Positions 42,138 to 51,005 of a stretch of DNA of 64,000 bases are shown piece after piece. A program made the position numbers and the translations under genes. The stretch's first letter is position 1; every line of letters begins with the position of its first letter. The notes under the pieces were generated by a model that was not told where the DNA came from, did not search any database, and was given only the letters and a program-made list of their open reading frames with translations. Source of the DNA: Guptibacillus algicola (GTDB taxonomy: Bacteria > Bacillota > Bacilli > Bacillales > Guptibacillaceae); assembly GCF_020171805.1 (NCBI RefSeq), contig NZ_JAIVAF010000004.1, positions 62,001 to 126,000 on the forward strand. Reading direction: 5' to 3'.

Positions 42138-42903
42138 CAACACTCACTCCAACGGGTTGTATCGTAATCCCTTCGCTTTCTAATCGTTCTCTCAACTTCT
42201 GGACAAAACGAAGCGCTTCTGGCTCATCACCATGTACACAGATCGTATCTGCCTCAATCGAAATGTCTTCGCCGTTAACAGCCTCTACTTTTTGTTCCTT
42301 CACCATGCGAATCACACGCTTAACAGCTAGATCTGCATCGTGAATCATAGCGTTCGGTTCTGATCGTGGTGTTAACGAGCCATCAGGCTGATATGTGCGA
42401 TCAGCGAACACCTCTTGTGCAACCGTCAATCCAGCTTCTTTTCCTGCGCTAGCAAGCTCGCTGCCTGCTAATCCAAATAGAACGAGCTCTGGGTTCACAG
42501 ACTTGACAGCGTTTGCAATCGCTTTGGCGATGGAAGTGTCTTTGCCCGCTTTATTATAGAGGGCACCGTGTGGTTTTACGTGCTGAACACGTGCACCATG
42601 TACATTCGCTATACCTTGAATGGCACCTACCTGGTAAGCGACAAGGTTGAACACCTCATCAGGAGACATGTTCATGTCGCGACGACCAAAACCACCAAGG
42701 TCAGGGAAGCCAGGGTGTGCGCCGATTCCTACCTCAAGGATATGAGCTAATTCAACGGTTCTCATCATAACGTTATGATCCCCAGCGTGATACCCACATG
42801 CGATGTTCGCTGAAGAGATAAACTTCAATACATTTTCATCGTTTCCAATGGTATAAGCACCAAAGCTTTCTCCGATATCACTATTTAAATCAACCGACTT
42901 CAT
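42130..42903 (-). CDS. pxpA: 5-oxoprolinase subunit A (PxpA, LamB/YcsF family)
   Basis: 257 residues. VDLNSDIGESFGAY start, SANIACGYHAGDHNVM, GAHPGFPDLGGFGRR and HVKPHGALYNKAGKD are the conserved metal-site segments of the LamB/YcsF family. Start overlaps the end of pxpB by 14 bases, so translation is coupled. Part of the cytosolic ATP-dependent 5-oxoprolinase. Confidence 0.95.
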   Translation of the reverse strand: MKSVDLNSDIGESFGAYTIGNDENVLKFISSANIACGYHAGDHNVMMRTVELAHILEVGIGAHPGFPDLGGFGRRDMNMSPDEVFNLVAYQVGAIQGIANVHGARVQHVKPHGALYNKAGKDTSIAKAIANAVKSVNPELVLFGLAGSELASAGKEAGLTVAQEVFADRTYQPDGSLTPRSEPNAMIHDADLAVKRVIRMVKEQKVEAVNGEDISIEADTICVHGDEPEALRFVQKLRERLESEGITIQPVGVSVDV

Positions 42904-43639
42904 GACGTAATCCCACCTTTTTCTCCTCTGTTTCTACCACATATTCTCCACACTTTACTGCGTCTTCAATTTTCTCGTATTCCTCTTTACTAACAGAAAC
43001 AAATCGCAAATAATGACCAGATTCTAGTAAAATCGGATAATCACTATCAGGATCATATAGTTTTACAGGGGTTCGTCCAATGATCTGCCAACCTCCTGGT
43101 GATTCAAGCGGATAAACACCTGTCTGCGCTCCAGCAATTCCAACGGAACCTGGCGCAATTTCAGCACGAGGGTTTTCTCTTCTTGGCGTTGCGATTTCTT
43201 CTGGCATGCCTCCTAAATATGGAAAGCCCGGTACAAACCCCATCATGTAAATGAGATAGTCCTTTTCAGAATGAGTAGCGATCACCTCTTCCTTTGTCAA
43301 TCCATTATGCTCTGCGACAAAAGGTAGATCTGACCCAGCATCATCTCCGTAATAGGTTGGGATGATATAAACAAGAGAAGCAGACGCTGCTTCTCTTCCT
43401 TGTTGTTTTTCGTTAACCTCTTCAAGCTTCTTTCGTAATGATACGAAGGATAGTTTTCTAGGAAGATAATATATTGTTAATGTCGTGTAAGCTGGTACCC
43501 ATTCGACAACACCATCGATCGGATGATCGTTTAGATAATCCGCAAACATTCTTATCTTCTGATTCGTTTCTTCTGTAATTTCAGTTCCGAATACAAGCTG
43601 AATTCCTGTATCTCCTAAAGCATGATAGTCAAGTTTCAC
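42890..43639 (-). CDS. pxpB: 5-oxoprolinase subunit B (PxpB/KipI)
   Basis: 249 residues from a GTG at 43639 with AGGAGG upstream; the longer frame begins inside that site. GVVEWVPAYTTLTIYYLP, MMGFVPGFPYLGGMP and SPGGWQIIGRTPVKLYD are the KipI/PxpB (allophanate-hydrolase subunit 1-like) signatures. In B. subtilis KipI also inhibits the sporulation kinase KinA. It forms the 5-oxoprolinase with PxpA and PxpC. Confidence 0.93.
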   Translation of the reverse strand: MKLDYHALGDTGIQLVFGTEITEETNQKIRMFADYLNDHPIDGVVEWVPAYTTLTIYYLPRKLSFVSLRKKLEEVNEKQQGREAASASLVYIIPTYYGDDAGSDLPFVAEHNGLTKEEVIATHSEKDYLIYMMGFVPGFPYLGGMPEEIATPRRENPRAEIAPGSVGIAGAQTGVYPLESPGGWQIIGRTPVKLYDPDSDYPILLESGHYLRFVSVSKEEYEKIEDAVKCGEYVVETEEKKVGLRHEVG

Positions 43640-43657
43640 GCATGTTCCTCCTAACAA

Positions 43658-44899
43658 TTAAGCAAACAACTGAGGTACTTTATTAATGAGCGTCACAATG
43701 GCTAAATACGCTGTAATCAAGAAGACAAAACCTCCAAAGATCGTTAACCATAGTGGATGCTTGTAGTCACCGACGATTGACTTCTTATATGCTGCGATAA
43801 GCAACGTTCCTAGTGCTACAGGTAAAATCAATCCGTTGAACGCACCTGCAAGAATAAGCAGTAGGACTGGTTTACCGATGAATGCGAAGACGATTGTTGA
43901 AACGGCGATAAATCCGATCGTTACACCAGAATGGTGCTTATCAACTTTTTTCGAAAGTGTTCTTAAGAATGAAACAGACGTGTAGGCTGCACCGACGACT
44001 GATGTGATACCTGCTGCCCAAAGGACGATTCCAAACATCTTATATCCGATTGCACCCGCTGCCTGTTGGAAGACAGAAGCAGGTGGGTTCGCTGGATCAA
44101 GTGTAAATCCTGTCGTTACAACACCAAGCACAGCGAGGAATAGAAAGACACGCATGATCGATGCGATCAAAATTCCAGACACCGAGCTTTTCGTTACTTG
44201 GTGAAGGTTTTCTTTACCTGAGATTCCTGCATCGAGTAGTCTATGACCACCAGCGAACGTGATATAACCACCAACCGTTCCACCTACTAGTGTAATGATC
44301 GCAAAGATGTCGATCGTCGACGGAGCAAACGTATGAACGACTGCGTCCCCAACTGGTGGATTACTTTGGAATGCAACATATAGCGTAAGCAAAATCATAA
44401 CCCCACCAAGGAGGCGTGCAATCTTATCCATCGCGATACCTGCTTCTTTCGATAAGAAGATTCCGATCGTGATGACACCTGTTATAGCTGCACCGATACG
44501 AGGGTCGATTCCGAACAAGACGTTCATTCCGAGTCCTGCCCCACCAACGTTACCGATATTAAAAGCTAGTCCACCTAGCGCGACTGCGAATGCTAGAAAG
44601 TACCCGAGTCCAGGGAAGACCATGTTCGCGATGTCCTGTCCTTTTTTCTTTGAAACGGCAATGATTCTCCAGATGTTTGCCTGTACACCGATATCAAGGA
44701 TAATCGACATCAAAATAACGAAACCAAAGCTTGCGAGTAGCTGTTCAGTAAAAACAGCTGTCTGAGTTAGAAATCCTGGGCCGATTGCAGATGAACCCAT
44801 CAGGAATGCGGCTCCTAGGATGACTCCCCACTTACTTTTCGTTGGACGATTTTGTTCTAAGTCAACTGTTTCAAGTGGCTTTTCCTTTTTAATTCCCAT
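43658..44899 (-). CDS. ycsG: NRAMP-family transporter (YcsG-like)
   Basis: 413 residues, about eleven helices. The first helix GSSAIGPGFLTQT takes the place of the DPGN metal motif of true Mn/Fe NRAMPs, and no MPH motif is seen, so the carrier is probably not a metal transporter. YcsG proteins always accompany pxp genes, which suggests uptake of 5-oxoproline or a related acid. First gene of the pxp operon, preceded by AGGAGG. Confidence 0.88.
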   Translation of the reverse strand: MGIKKEKPLETVDLEQNRPTKSKWGVILGAAFLMGSSAIGPGFLTQTAVFTEQLLASFGFVILMSIILDIGVQANIWRIIAVSKKKGQDIANMVFPGLGYFLAFAVALGGLAFNIGNVGGAGLGMNVLFGIDPRIGAAITGVITIGIFLSKEAGIAMDKIARLLGGVMILLTLYVAFQSNPPVGDAVVHTFAPSTIDIFAIITLVGGTVGGYITFAGGHRLLDAGISGKENLHQVTKSSVSGILIASIMRVFLFLAVLGVVTTGFTLDPANPPASVFQQAAGAIGYKMFGIVLWAAGITSVVGAAYTSVSFLRTLSKKVDKHHSGVTIGFIAVSTIVFAFIGKPVLLLILAGAFNGLILPVALGTLLIAAYKKSIVGDYKHPLWLTIFGGFVFLITAYLAIVTLINKVPQLFA

Positions 44900-45010
44900 C
44901 GAATAACCTCCTAAAAAAATAACGAATCATTTATATGGTGAATCGCTACTTTCGTTCTCTTATCTCTACCTTATCACGTAATTTTCTGATATTTTTATAA
45001 GATTCCGCAC

Positions 45011-45036
45011 AAAAAAACCGCCCAATGTGGGCGGTT
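45011..45036 (-). terminator. terminator after response regulator gene
   Basis: Perfect 9-bp stem AACCGCCCA/TGGGCGGTT with three-base loop and seven Ts on the minus strand; it separates the regulatory operon from the pxp operon. Confidence 0.92.
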
Positions 45037-45040
45037 TCGC

Positions 45041-46417
45041 TCATGTGATATCATATTTTTCAATACGCCGTTGAAGTGCATAACGGCTAATTCCAAGGAG
45101 TTTCGCTGCTTGCGTGATGTTCCATTTTGAATCCTGAATTGCTTTTTCGATATATTTCTTTTCGATGCTCTCGATATGTTCCTCAAGTGAAAAGGAGTCT
45201 TCAAACACAACATTATCGATCGATTTCGATCCTTCAACGTGACCTTCAACAGGGTTTAGGAAATCGAAGTGTGTTGCAGCAAGCTCTTTCTCCTGGTGTA
45301 AAATCGCAATCCGTTCGATTGTATTCTTAAGCTCTCTCACATTACCAGGCCAATCGTAGTTTAACAACCTTTTTTTTGCATCTGCACGTAACGTAGGAGT
45401 ATCTTTTCTCATCTGCTGACAGAACTCATCCAGGAAATGCTCTGTTAGCATGATAATATCCTCATTTCGCTCACGAAGTGGAGATAACTTGATCGGTACC
45501 ACGTTTAACCGATAATAAAGATCCGAACGAAACGCCTTCTCTTGAATCATATCTTCGAGAGAACGATTCGTAGCTGCAATAATGCGCACGTCTACCTCAA
45601 GGTCATGCACACTACCGACCCGCTTAATTCGTTTATCTTCAAGAAAACGTAGAAGCTTCACTTGTATATCAAGCGATAAGTCACCGATTTCATCAAGAAA
45701 TAGCGTGCCGCCGTCAGCCCATTCTACTAATCCGACCTTTCCATTCGATTGGTCTCTTACAGTGTTTTCTTCACGACCAAAAAGCTCGATCTCGATAAGG
45801 TCTGCAGGAATACTCGCACAGTTCACCGCGACGAAAGGACCATCGTTGCGTTTACTTTGCTGATGGATACTCCGGGCGACGAGTTCTTTTCCCGTTCCCG
45901 TCTCACCTCTTATTAAAACAGTCGTATCGTTGCTCTCTGAAATTAACGAGATCTTCCCTTTCAGCTCATTCATCTGATCGCTCTCACCGATCATTTGAAC
46001 GAGCTTAGTACGCCGTTCTTCTTCGCGATATCGCTCGACTTCTTTTTGGAGATGCTGCTGTTTACTCCACTTTTCTAGCGTGATCTTTAATTCTTCTAAC
46101 TCAAACGGCTTCGTTAAGTAATCGAACGCGCCTTCTTTTATCGCTCTTACCGCCGTTTTGGCATCACCGTATGCAGTGAGCATCATGACAGCCATAAGAG
46201 GATACCGCTCTTTAAATTCATTCAGGGCGTCCAGTCCGTTTCCATCAGGCAAGCGAATATCTAACAGCAGCACCTGCGGGTTGAACGCTTCCATCAGGTT
46301 CCAGCCTTCTTCAAGTGAGGATGCTGATCTGACTTCATATCCTTCATCTTCAAGAAACATTTGGAGCGTCAACCTCAGCGTTGTTTCGTCATCTACGATT
46401 CCAATTTTCACAGCCAT
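45041..46417 (-). CDS. NtrC-family response regulator lacking GAFTGA
   Basis: 458 residues: receiver (phospho-acceptor Asp53 in LLLDIRLPDG, Lys103), AAA+ domain ~140-370 (Walker A GETGTGKE 171-178, Walker B GTLFLDEIG, arginine finger FRSDLYYRLN) and a Fis-type HTH (NITQAAKLLGISRYALQRRI). Where sigma-54 activators have GAFTGA, residues 218-223 read NTVRDQ in an otherwise aligned loop. This motif contacts sigma-54, so the protein probably acts without it, like a few known NtrC relatives. It lies just upstream of the pxp operon, a likely target. Confidence 0.9.
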   Translation of the reverse strand: MAVKIGIVDDETTLRLTLQMFLEDEGYEVRSASSLEEGWNLMEAFNPQVLLLDIRLPDGNGLDALNEFKERYPLMAVMMLTAYGDAKTAVRAIKEGAFDYLTKPFELEELKITLEKWSKQQHLQKEVERYREEERRTKLVQMIGESDQMNELKGKISLISESNDTTVLIRGETGTGKELVARSIHQQSKRNDGPFVAVNCASIPADLIEIELFGREENTVRDQSNGKVGLVEWADGGTLFLDEIGDLSLDIQVKLLRFLEDKRIKRVGSVHDLEVDVRIIAATNRSLEDMIQEKAFRSDLYYRLNVVPIKLSPLRERNEDIIMLTEHFLDEFCQQMRKDTPTLRADAKKRLLNYDWPGNVRELKNTIERIAILHQEKELAATHFDFLNPVEGHVEGSKSIDNVVFEDSFSLEEHIESIEKKYIEKAIQDSKWNITQAAKLLGISRYALQRRIEKYDIT

Positions 46418-48106
46418 TTACTCTTCCTCCTTCCTTGTAGGAAATGTAATAGAAAATGTTGTCCCTTTCCCTGGTGTACTTCTTACATCTATTTCGCCAT
46501 TGTTTTGTACAACAAGCTGGTGTACGATGGATAACCCTAGTCCAGTTCCTTCAGAACGAGTTGTATAAAATGGATCAAAAATCTTATCCAACAAGCTATC
46601 CTCCATGCCAACTCCAGTATCTGAAACGTAAATCGTCCGCTTATCTCCAGTTTTTCTACTAGAAAGTGTTAATTCTCCTCCTTGTGGCATCGCATTAATT
46701 CCGTTGATGATTAAGTTCAGAAGGATTTGACGAAGGTGATCACGATCAACAAGAATGTCATAACCGTTTTCGAAATGGTGCAGTGTTACGTTTTTCTCAC
46801 TTGCGATTCCCTCCATCAACAACACGAGTGAGCGCATCGTTTCATCTACCTTTATGACGGATGGTTTCGAATCGAGTGGTTTAGAAAACTGAAGAATATT
46901 CGTTATGATCTTGTTCACGCGGTCAATGTCTGTCAGCATGTTTTCTGTTAGTGCCAGCTCATCTTTGCCAAGATCCAACCTACGGATGAGAAGCTGCGTC
47001 GTTGTCCTGATCCCTGCTAGTGGATTCCGAATCTCATGTGCGATTCCGGATGCCATCTCACCCAAAGAAGCCAACCGAGACATCCGCTCTACCCGCTGCT
47101 CGAGCTTTCTACGGTGCGTAATATCTTCAAACGTGATGATCGAGCGATTTCGCTCAGTTCCTTTTATCACTCTATAGTTTACCGCATAAAACACCTTTTC
47201 TTCATTATATTTATGATTCCATATTTCTTCTTTTCTTTTCGTCGTCTCATGAACAGTCAAACGTCTTAACCGCTCTTCCAATGAAGGATCCTCGTCCATC
47301 ATCCGCTGTGCCGCCTCGTTATAAACTGAATCTGATCCTTCAACAAGAAGAACCATTCCCACATGAACACTATTCAATATCGTTTCATTCAGCTTTTTTA
47401 TCTTCTCAATCTGTCCGTTTCGTTTATCAAGTGTTTGGACCATGTCTTTTAGTGAATGAGAGAGAACACCAATTTCATCTTTTCGATTTGTTTTAATATC
47501 TGGCTCTTTCCCTCTGTCCCCCATTGCAATGCGCTTACAATAAGCTGCCAGGTTTTTAATAGGCTTTGAGAGATGATACGAAAAGATGATTGTAAACTGC
47601 ACTGCAATCACACCCATGAAGATAATGATGAGCAGCGTATATTTTTGGATATCAGGAAGGGAACCAGAATAAAATGAGAACTCGATTGGGTAATAAAGCT
47701 TCCATCCCCATCGTTCTAGCTCTTCTGTTATCACCGTTTTTTCTATAACGAAGCTTGATCGGTTCGCGTCCCCATTTAACCACTCTAGTTTCTCAGCTTG
47801 AAACTCCCTTCCACCTGAATAAAAGACGCCATCTTCATCTTCCACATACAAACCAACTTTTTCATTGATCATATCCATTATCAATGACTTTGCATCACGT
47901 TCACTCATTTCACCATTCTCTACTCGTTCATCAAAGATGAAAGCGTAACGATCGATGCTCGTTAAGGTTTCACTAACTGTTGCCTGCTTCAGCTGTTTCT
48001 CTGACTGATAACTTGCCCACATCGATACTGCACCGATAATGAAACTAGGAAGTAGTACGATAATCAGAAAAGGAATAAGGATCTTTCGTTCAATCGAGTT
48101 TCTCAT
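46418..48106 (-). CDS. membrane sensor histidine kinase (partner of the NtrC-type regulator)
   Basis: 562 residues from the ATG at 48106 (GGGAGG eight bases upstream). One helix near the start, an extracellular ~120-residue sensor (dCache-like), a second helix ~160-182, HAMP, a PAS-like region ~240-335, HisKA with His in GIAHEIRNPLAGIR and HATPase with DTGVGM and GTGLGLSIVH. Overlaps the symporter gene by 17 bases and is adjacent to the regulator, so the three are one operon. The ligand is unknown, possibly the symporter substrate. Confidence 0.9.
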   Translation of the reverse strand: MRNSIERKILIPFLIIVLLPSFIIGAVSMWASYQSEKQLKQATVSETLTSIDRYAFIFDERVENGEMSERDAKSLIMDMINEKVGLYVEDEDGVFYSGGREFQAEKLEWLNGDANRSSFVIEKTVITEELERWGWKLYYPIEFSFYSGSLPDIQKYTLLIIIFMGVIAVQFTIIFSYHLSKPIKNLAAYCKRIAMGDRGKEPDIKTNRKDEIGVLSHSLKDMVQTLDKRNGQIEKIKKLNETILNSVHVGMVLLVEGSDSVYNEAAQRMMDEDPSLEERLRRLTVHETTKRKEEIWNHKYNEEKVFYAVNYRVIKGTERNRSIITFEDITHRRKLEQRVERMSRLASLGEMASGIAHEIRNPLAGIRTTTQLLIRRLDLGKDELALTENMLTDIDRVNKIITNILQFSKPLDSKPSVIKVDETMRSLVLLMEGIASEKNVTLHHFENGYDILVDRDHLRQILLNLIINGINAMPQGGELTLSSRKTGDKRTIYVSDTGVGMEDSLLDKIFDPFYTTRSEGTGLGLSIVHQLVVQNNGEIDVRSTPGKGTTFSITFPTRKEEE

Positions 48107-49508
48107 CACGCCTACCTCCCTTCCAAAAATAAAGGATGCCAGCGATCACGATAGATGGTAAGACAGGATGATAAACGGTATGTGCATCATATGGAATAAG
48201 GAAAAATGCGATTATATACGTAAGGATTCCACCAAACGTTGAGAGAACAGCATTCTTTTTTGATCTAGCCGTATAAAGACCTCCGTACAACGGAAAGAAC
48301 ATGGAGACTGCTATGATTCCCCAGACGTGTCCACTAAAGGGTACGATTCCTTCAGGCGGTTGAAACGCAATCAATAATGAAAACGTAGCGAACATGAAGA
48401 TCACCCAACGCGTCCATGAAATGACTTGTTGATCCACACTCTTCTTCTTCCGTAAGGGGAGCGTGATATCATAAACAAAGCTACTCGCCATAATTAGTAG
48501 CTGAGAGTTAGCAGTTGAAATTGCTGCTGCCACAACGCTGATCAACAATATCCCCTTCCACGGTGTTTGAAGCAAGTATGTAATCACGTATGGATAGATT
48601 TCATCTGTACTATCAAAGATCACTTGAGGGTCGATCATCCTTGATCCAATACCGATCACAAAGATTGCGAAATAGATGATGACGAGAAAAATCGTACTCG
48701 TAGCAATCATTTTCCACGCTATTGCTTTCGAACGAGCTGATAATATACGAACGGCATACTGTGGATTCGCCGCAACGCCTATCCCTAATGCAAAAAATGC
48801 ACTAAGAAGCGTCCAAAACGGTAACCCTTCTTCAGGAAACAGCGCTAAATAAGAATCTCCTCTATTTACCCTCACTACTAAATCGTTCGTAAAAACCTCA
48901 AACCCACCGATCTCGTTCACCACAAAAAGCGAGCCTAGTATCGTTCCGATAATGATTAAAGAAAAGTGAAAGATATCCGTCCGAGCAACAGAATGTAATC
49001 CACCAAACGTGGTATAGAGCACAAACAGATAGATAAGAAACACGCTCACAATGTAGGGGATTTCAAGCATTTCACTAACGACGATCCCGAACCCTCGAAT
49101 CTGGATCACAACGTACAATAAATAGCTCACGCTCAAGATGAGTCCGACCCAAACTTGTAGAAGCTTCGAATCATACCGAACGAGGAAAAACTCCGGCACC
49201 GTCACAACGTTATATGTATAAAGTTTTGATGAAATAAATAATAGCCCAATGATTCCGAGCAACCACGCAACCGCTGTCGTCCAAATAACAGATACGCCGC
49301 CTTCATAGATCAATCCTGGTAATCCTAGAAGTGACGCTGCACTAAACCAAGTCGCACAAAAGGATGCGACACTTGGAAATAATGAAAGGTTTCTCCCGGC
49401 AAGAAAGTAACCTCGTAGCTCATCCGTTTTATCAAATCCATGTTTCCCAAGAATTAAGATCGCGATCGTATAAATGAGAAATACACCTAAATACAGGAGC
49501 TCATCCAT
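48090..49508 (-). CDS. sodium:solute symporter (SSS family)
   Basis: 472 residues, about thirteen helices. The DELRGYFLAGRNLSLFPSVAS and CATWFSAASLLGLPGLIY segments and RTDIFHFSLIIIGTILG are SSS-type. ATG at 49508; a TTG one codon earlier is possible. In one operon with a histidine kinase and regulator, it may deliver or sense the substrate the kinase responds to, or share control with it. The substrate is unknown. Confidence 0.9.
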   Translation of the reverse strand: MDELLYLGVFLIYTIAILILGKHGFDKTDELRGYFLAGRNLSLFPSVASFCATWFSAASLLGLPGLIYEGGVSVIWTTAVAWLLGIIGLLFISSKLYTYNVVTVPEFFLVRYDSKLLQVWVGLILSVSYLLYVVIQIRGFGIVVSEMLEIPYIVSVFLIYLFVLYTTFGGLHSVARTDIFHFSLIIIGTILGSLFVVNEIGGFEVFTNDLVVRVNRGDSYLALFPEEGLPFWTLLSAFFALGIGVAANPQYAVRILSARSKAIAWKMIATSTIFLVIIYFAIFVIGIGSRMIDPQVIFDSTDEIYPYVITYLLQTPWKGILLISVVAAAISTANSQLLIMASSFVYDITLPLRKKKSVDQQVISWTRWVIFMFATFSLLIAFQPPEGIVPFSGHVWGIIAVSMFFPLYGGLYTARSKKNAVLSTFGGILTYIIAFFLIPYDAHTVYHPVLPSIVIAGILYFWKGGRRDEKLD

Positions 49509-49581
49509 CAAAACCCTCCTTTCCTTTCACAATGAACCGCCAACCAAGTCCAGGCTTCATTATATACAAAATCACGAACAT
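49501..49581 (-). CDS. short ORF overlapping the symporter start (26 codons)
   Basis: AAGGAGG lies nine bases before the ATG at 49581. The frame encodes a hydrophobic-basic peptide (MFVILYIMKPGLGWRF...) ending inside the symporter gene, so translation would be coupled. A second frame of the same length starts at 49588, only two bases from the same site. Could be a small accessory membrane peptide or a leader peptide. Not a recognised family. Confidence 0.35.
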   Translation of the reverse strand: MFVILYIMKPGLGWRFIVKGKEGFDG

Positions 49582-49647
49582 GAACCATGACCTCCTTATT
49601 TTCCCATGAATATCCAACAGTATGTGCTTCATGAGGGTTGGGAGTTC

Positions 49648-49677
49648 ATCTTTTCATAAATAGGATCTTTTCATAAA
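49648..49677. promoter_or_regulatory. 13-base tandem direct repeat in the symporter-kinase-regulator promoter region
   Basis: ATCTTTTCATAAA occurs at 49648-49660 and 49665-49677, a period of 17 bases. Such direct repeats often bind a regulator; a 10-of-13 match at 44989-45001 lies upstream of the pxp operon but the region is AT-rich. The rest of 49590-49780 shows nothing else clear. Confidence 0.4.
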
Positions 49678-49782
49678 CATTGTTGCTATAAGAGTGGGGG
49701 TGATTTCCGCTCCAGGATGCTAAGTGTGGTTCTTTATACAAAAAATTCTTTCTAAAGCAAGAATCTTTGAGAAAAAAGCCTC

Positions 49783-49810
49783 AAAAAAGAACTACCGATT
49801 CGGCAGCTCC
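49783..49810 (-). terminator. terminator after NUDIX gene
   Basis: 9-bp stem GAACTACCG/CGGCAGCTC (wobble pairs) with three-base loop and six Ts on the minus strand. Confidence 0.8.
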
Positions 49811-50320
49811 TTACGACGTTATGTTGTTCATCCTCTTTAATTCTACTAGTACAGCATTCTCTCTATGTATCCAGCTGTTACGACTGTTTCTCTCCAACGC
49901 AACATGATTCTGATCGATCGCTTCACCTAAGGTAACCCATTTTGGTGTGAATTCTTGTTCTAATTCATAATCATCCAATTGCTGCGAGGCCGTTTCATCT
50001 GTTACTTCGCAGAAATAGTAGTGTGAATTCATTTCGAAAATAGCACCTTCATCATAAATGTCGATGCTTCTTTCAACGACTATACCTACTTTTTCTCCTA
50101 TCACGCCATTTACATATCCAGTTTCCTCGGCAATCTCACGCAATAGTGCATCAACATGAGTCTCACTCTCTTCAACCCCGCCCCCAGGAAACTTATAATC
50201 TCCTAAATTAGAATGAACGAGAAGGATACGATTACCTCTTATAATAACCGCTCGAACGGCTTCGCGATCGTTCATTGTAGCCCCATCAGGCTTCTCGATT
50301 CCAAATGTCTTATTGAACAC
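49811..50320 (-). CDS. NUDIX hydrolase
   Basis: 169 residues, GTG start with AGGAGGAG eight bases upstream. The Nudix box is GGGVEESETHVDALLREI followed by AEETGY, with the metal-binding glutamates in place. It cleaves a nucleoside-diphosphate-linked compound; the long beta-rich C-terminus (DQNHVALERNSRNSWIH) does not fix the substrate. Overlaps the P-loop kinase gene by 11 bases. Confidence 0.88.
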   Translation of the reverse strand: MFNKTFGIEKPDGATMNDREAVRAVIIRGNRILLVHSNLGDYKFPGGGVEESETHVDALLREIAEETGYVNGVIGEKVGIVVERSIDIYDEGAIFEMNSHYYFCEVTDETASQQLDDYELEQEFTPKWVTLGEAIDQNHVALERNSRNSWIHRENAVLVELKRMNNITS

Positions 50321-50840
50321 GTTCGTCTCCTCCTATGTTAGACAAGAAAGTGTCGATCTCTTTCTTAGAAGATAAGTGATAAATCTTCTTATCCAGAGAG
50401 AGGTGATCTAGCTTTCTCAAAATGCCTGGTCGCTTCTTTTTCGGATACTCCCAAACCCACTTTAAGAACTGAAACGAAACCCTTTCCTCACACCCTTCTC
50501 CCATATCTGGCCTTGTACGATTACGGTATTGAACCGCCCGTTTTAAGACACGATACATACAAAGGGTTCTTGGTAAGTTAAGAAAGATGATCGTATCAGC
50601 AGCATGCAGTCGTATATCCATCGTCCCGCCGTAATTACCATCGCAAATCCACTCGTCTTCTAAAACGAGTCGCTTTTGGATCGCTATTTGTTCTTCTTTT
50701 GGCACACCTACCCAGTTAGGCTTCCAAAACAACGCATCAAGATGATAGACTCCGATGTTTAGGCGTTCACCTAACTGTCTTGCGAGCGTTGATTTACCCG
50801 ATCCACCTGAGCCGATAATAACGATTCTTTTCAAACTCAT
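50310..50840 (-). CDS. P-loop kinase, AAA/DNA-topology-modulation (FlaR)-like
   Basis: 176 residues. The Walker A loop is IIGSGGSGKSTLAR; YHLDALFWKPNW and DEWICDGNYGG are typical of the adenylate-kinase-like FlaR/DNA topology modulation family. These proteins are small nucleotide-binding kinases of uncertain substrate. Coupled to the NUDIX gene downstream. Confidence 0.85.
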   Translation of the reverse strand: MSLKRIVIIGSGGSGKSTLARQLGERLNIGVYHLDALFWKPNWVGVPKEEQIAIQKRLVLEDEWICDGNYGGTMDIRLHAADTIIFLNLPRTLCMYRVLKRAVQYRNRTRPDMGEGCEERVSFQFLKWVWEYPKKKRPGILRKLDHLSLDKKIYHLSSKKEIDTFLSNIGGDERVQ

Positions 50841-51005
50841 CCCTCCTAACCTCCCTGTTTTCCCTTACCAATTATTTCAAACGCATCTTACAAGCACAAT
50901 ATGTTTTTATATCATTGAGGCTTTTATCCACACTTTAACTGTTTGAATGGTTCTAAGAGTAGGGTAATGATACGTACCAACACTTTAATTAAAGGAGCAA
51001 TCATC

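Noticed and set aside
44900-45005. Search for a sigma-54 (-24/-12) promoter before the pxp operon
   Set aside because: No GG-N10-GC pattern with the consensus context was found, in line with the missing GAFTGA motif.
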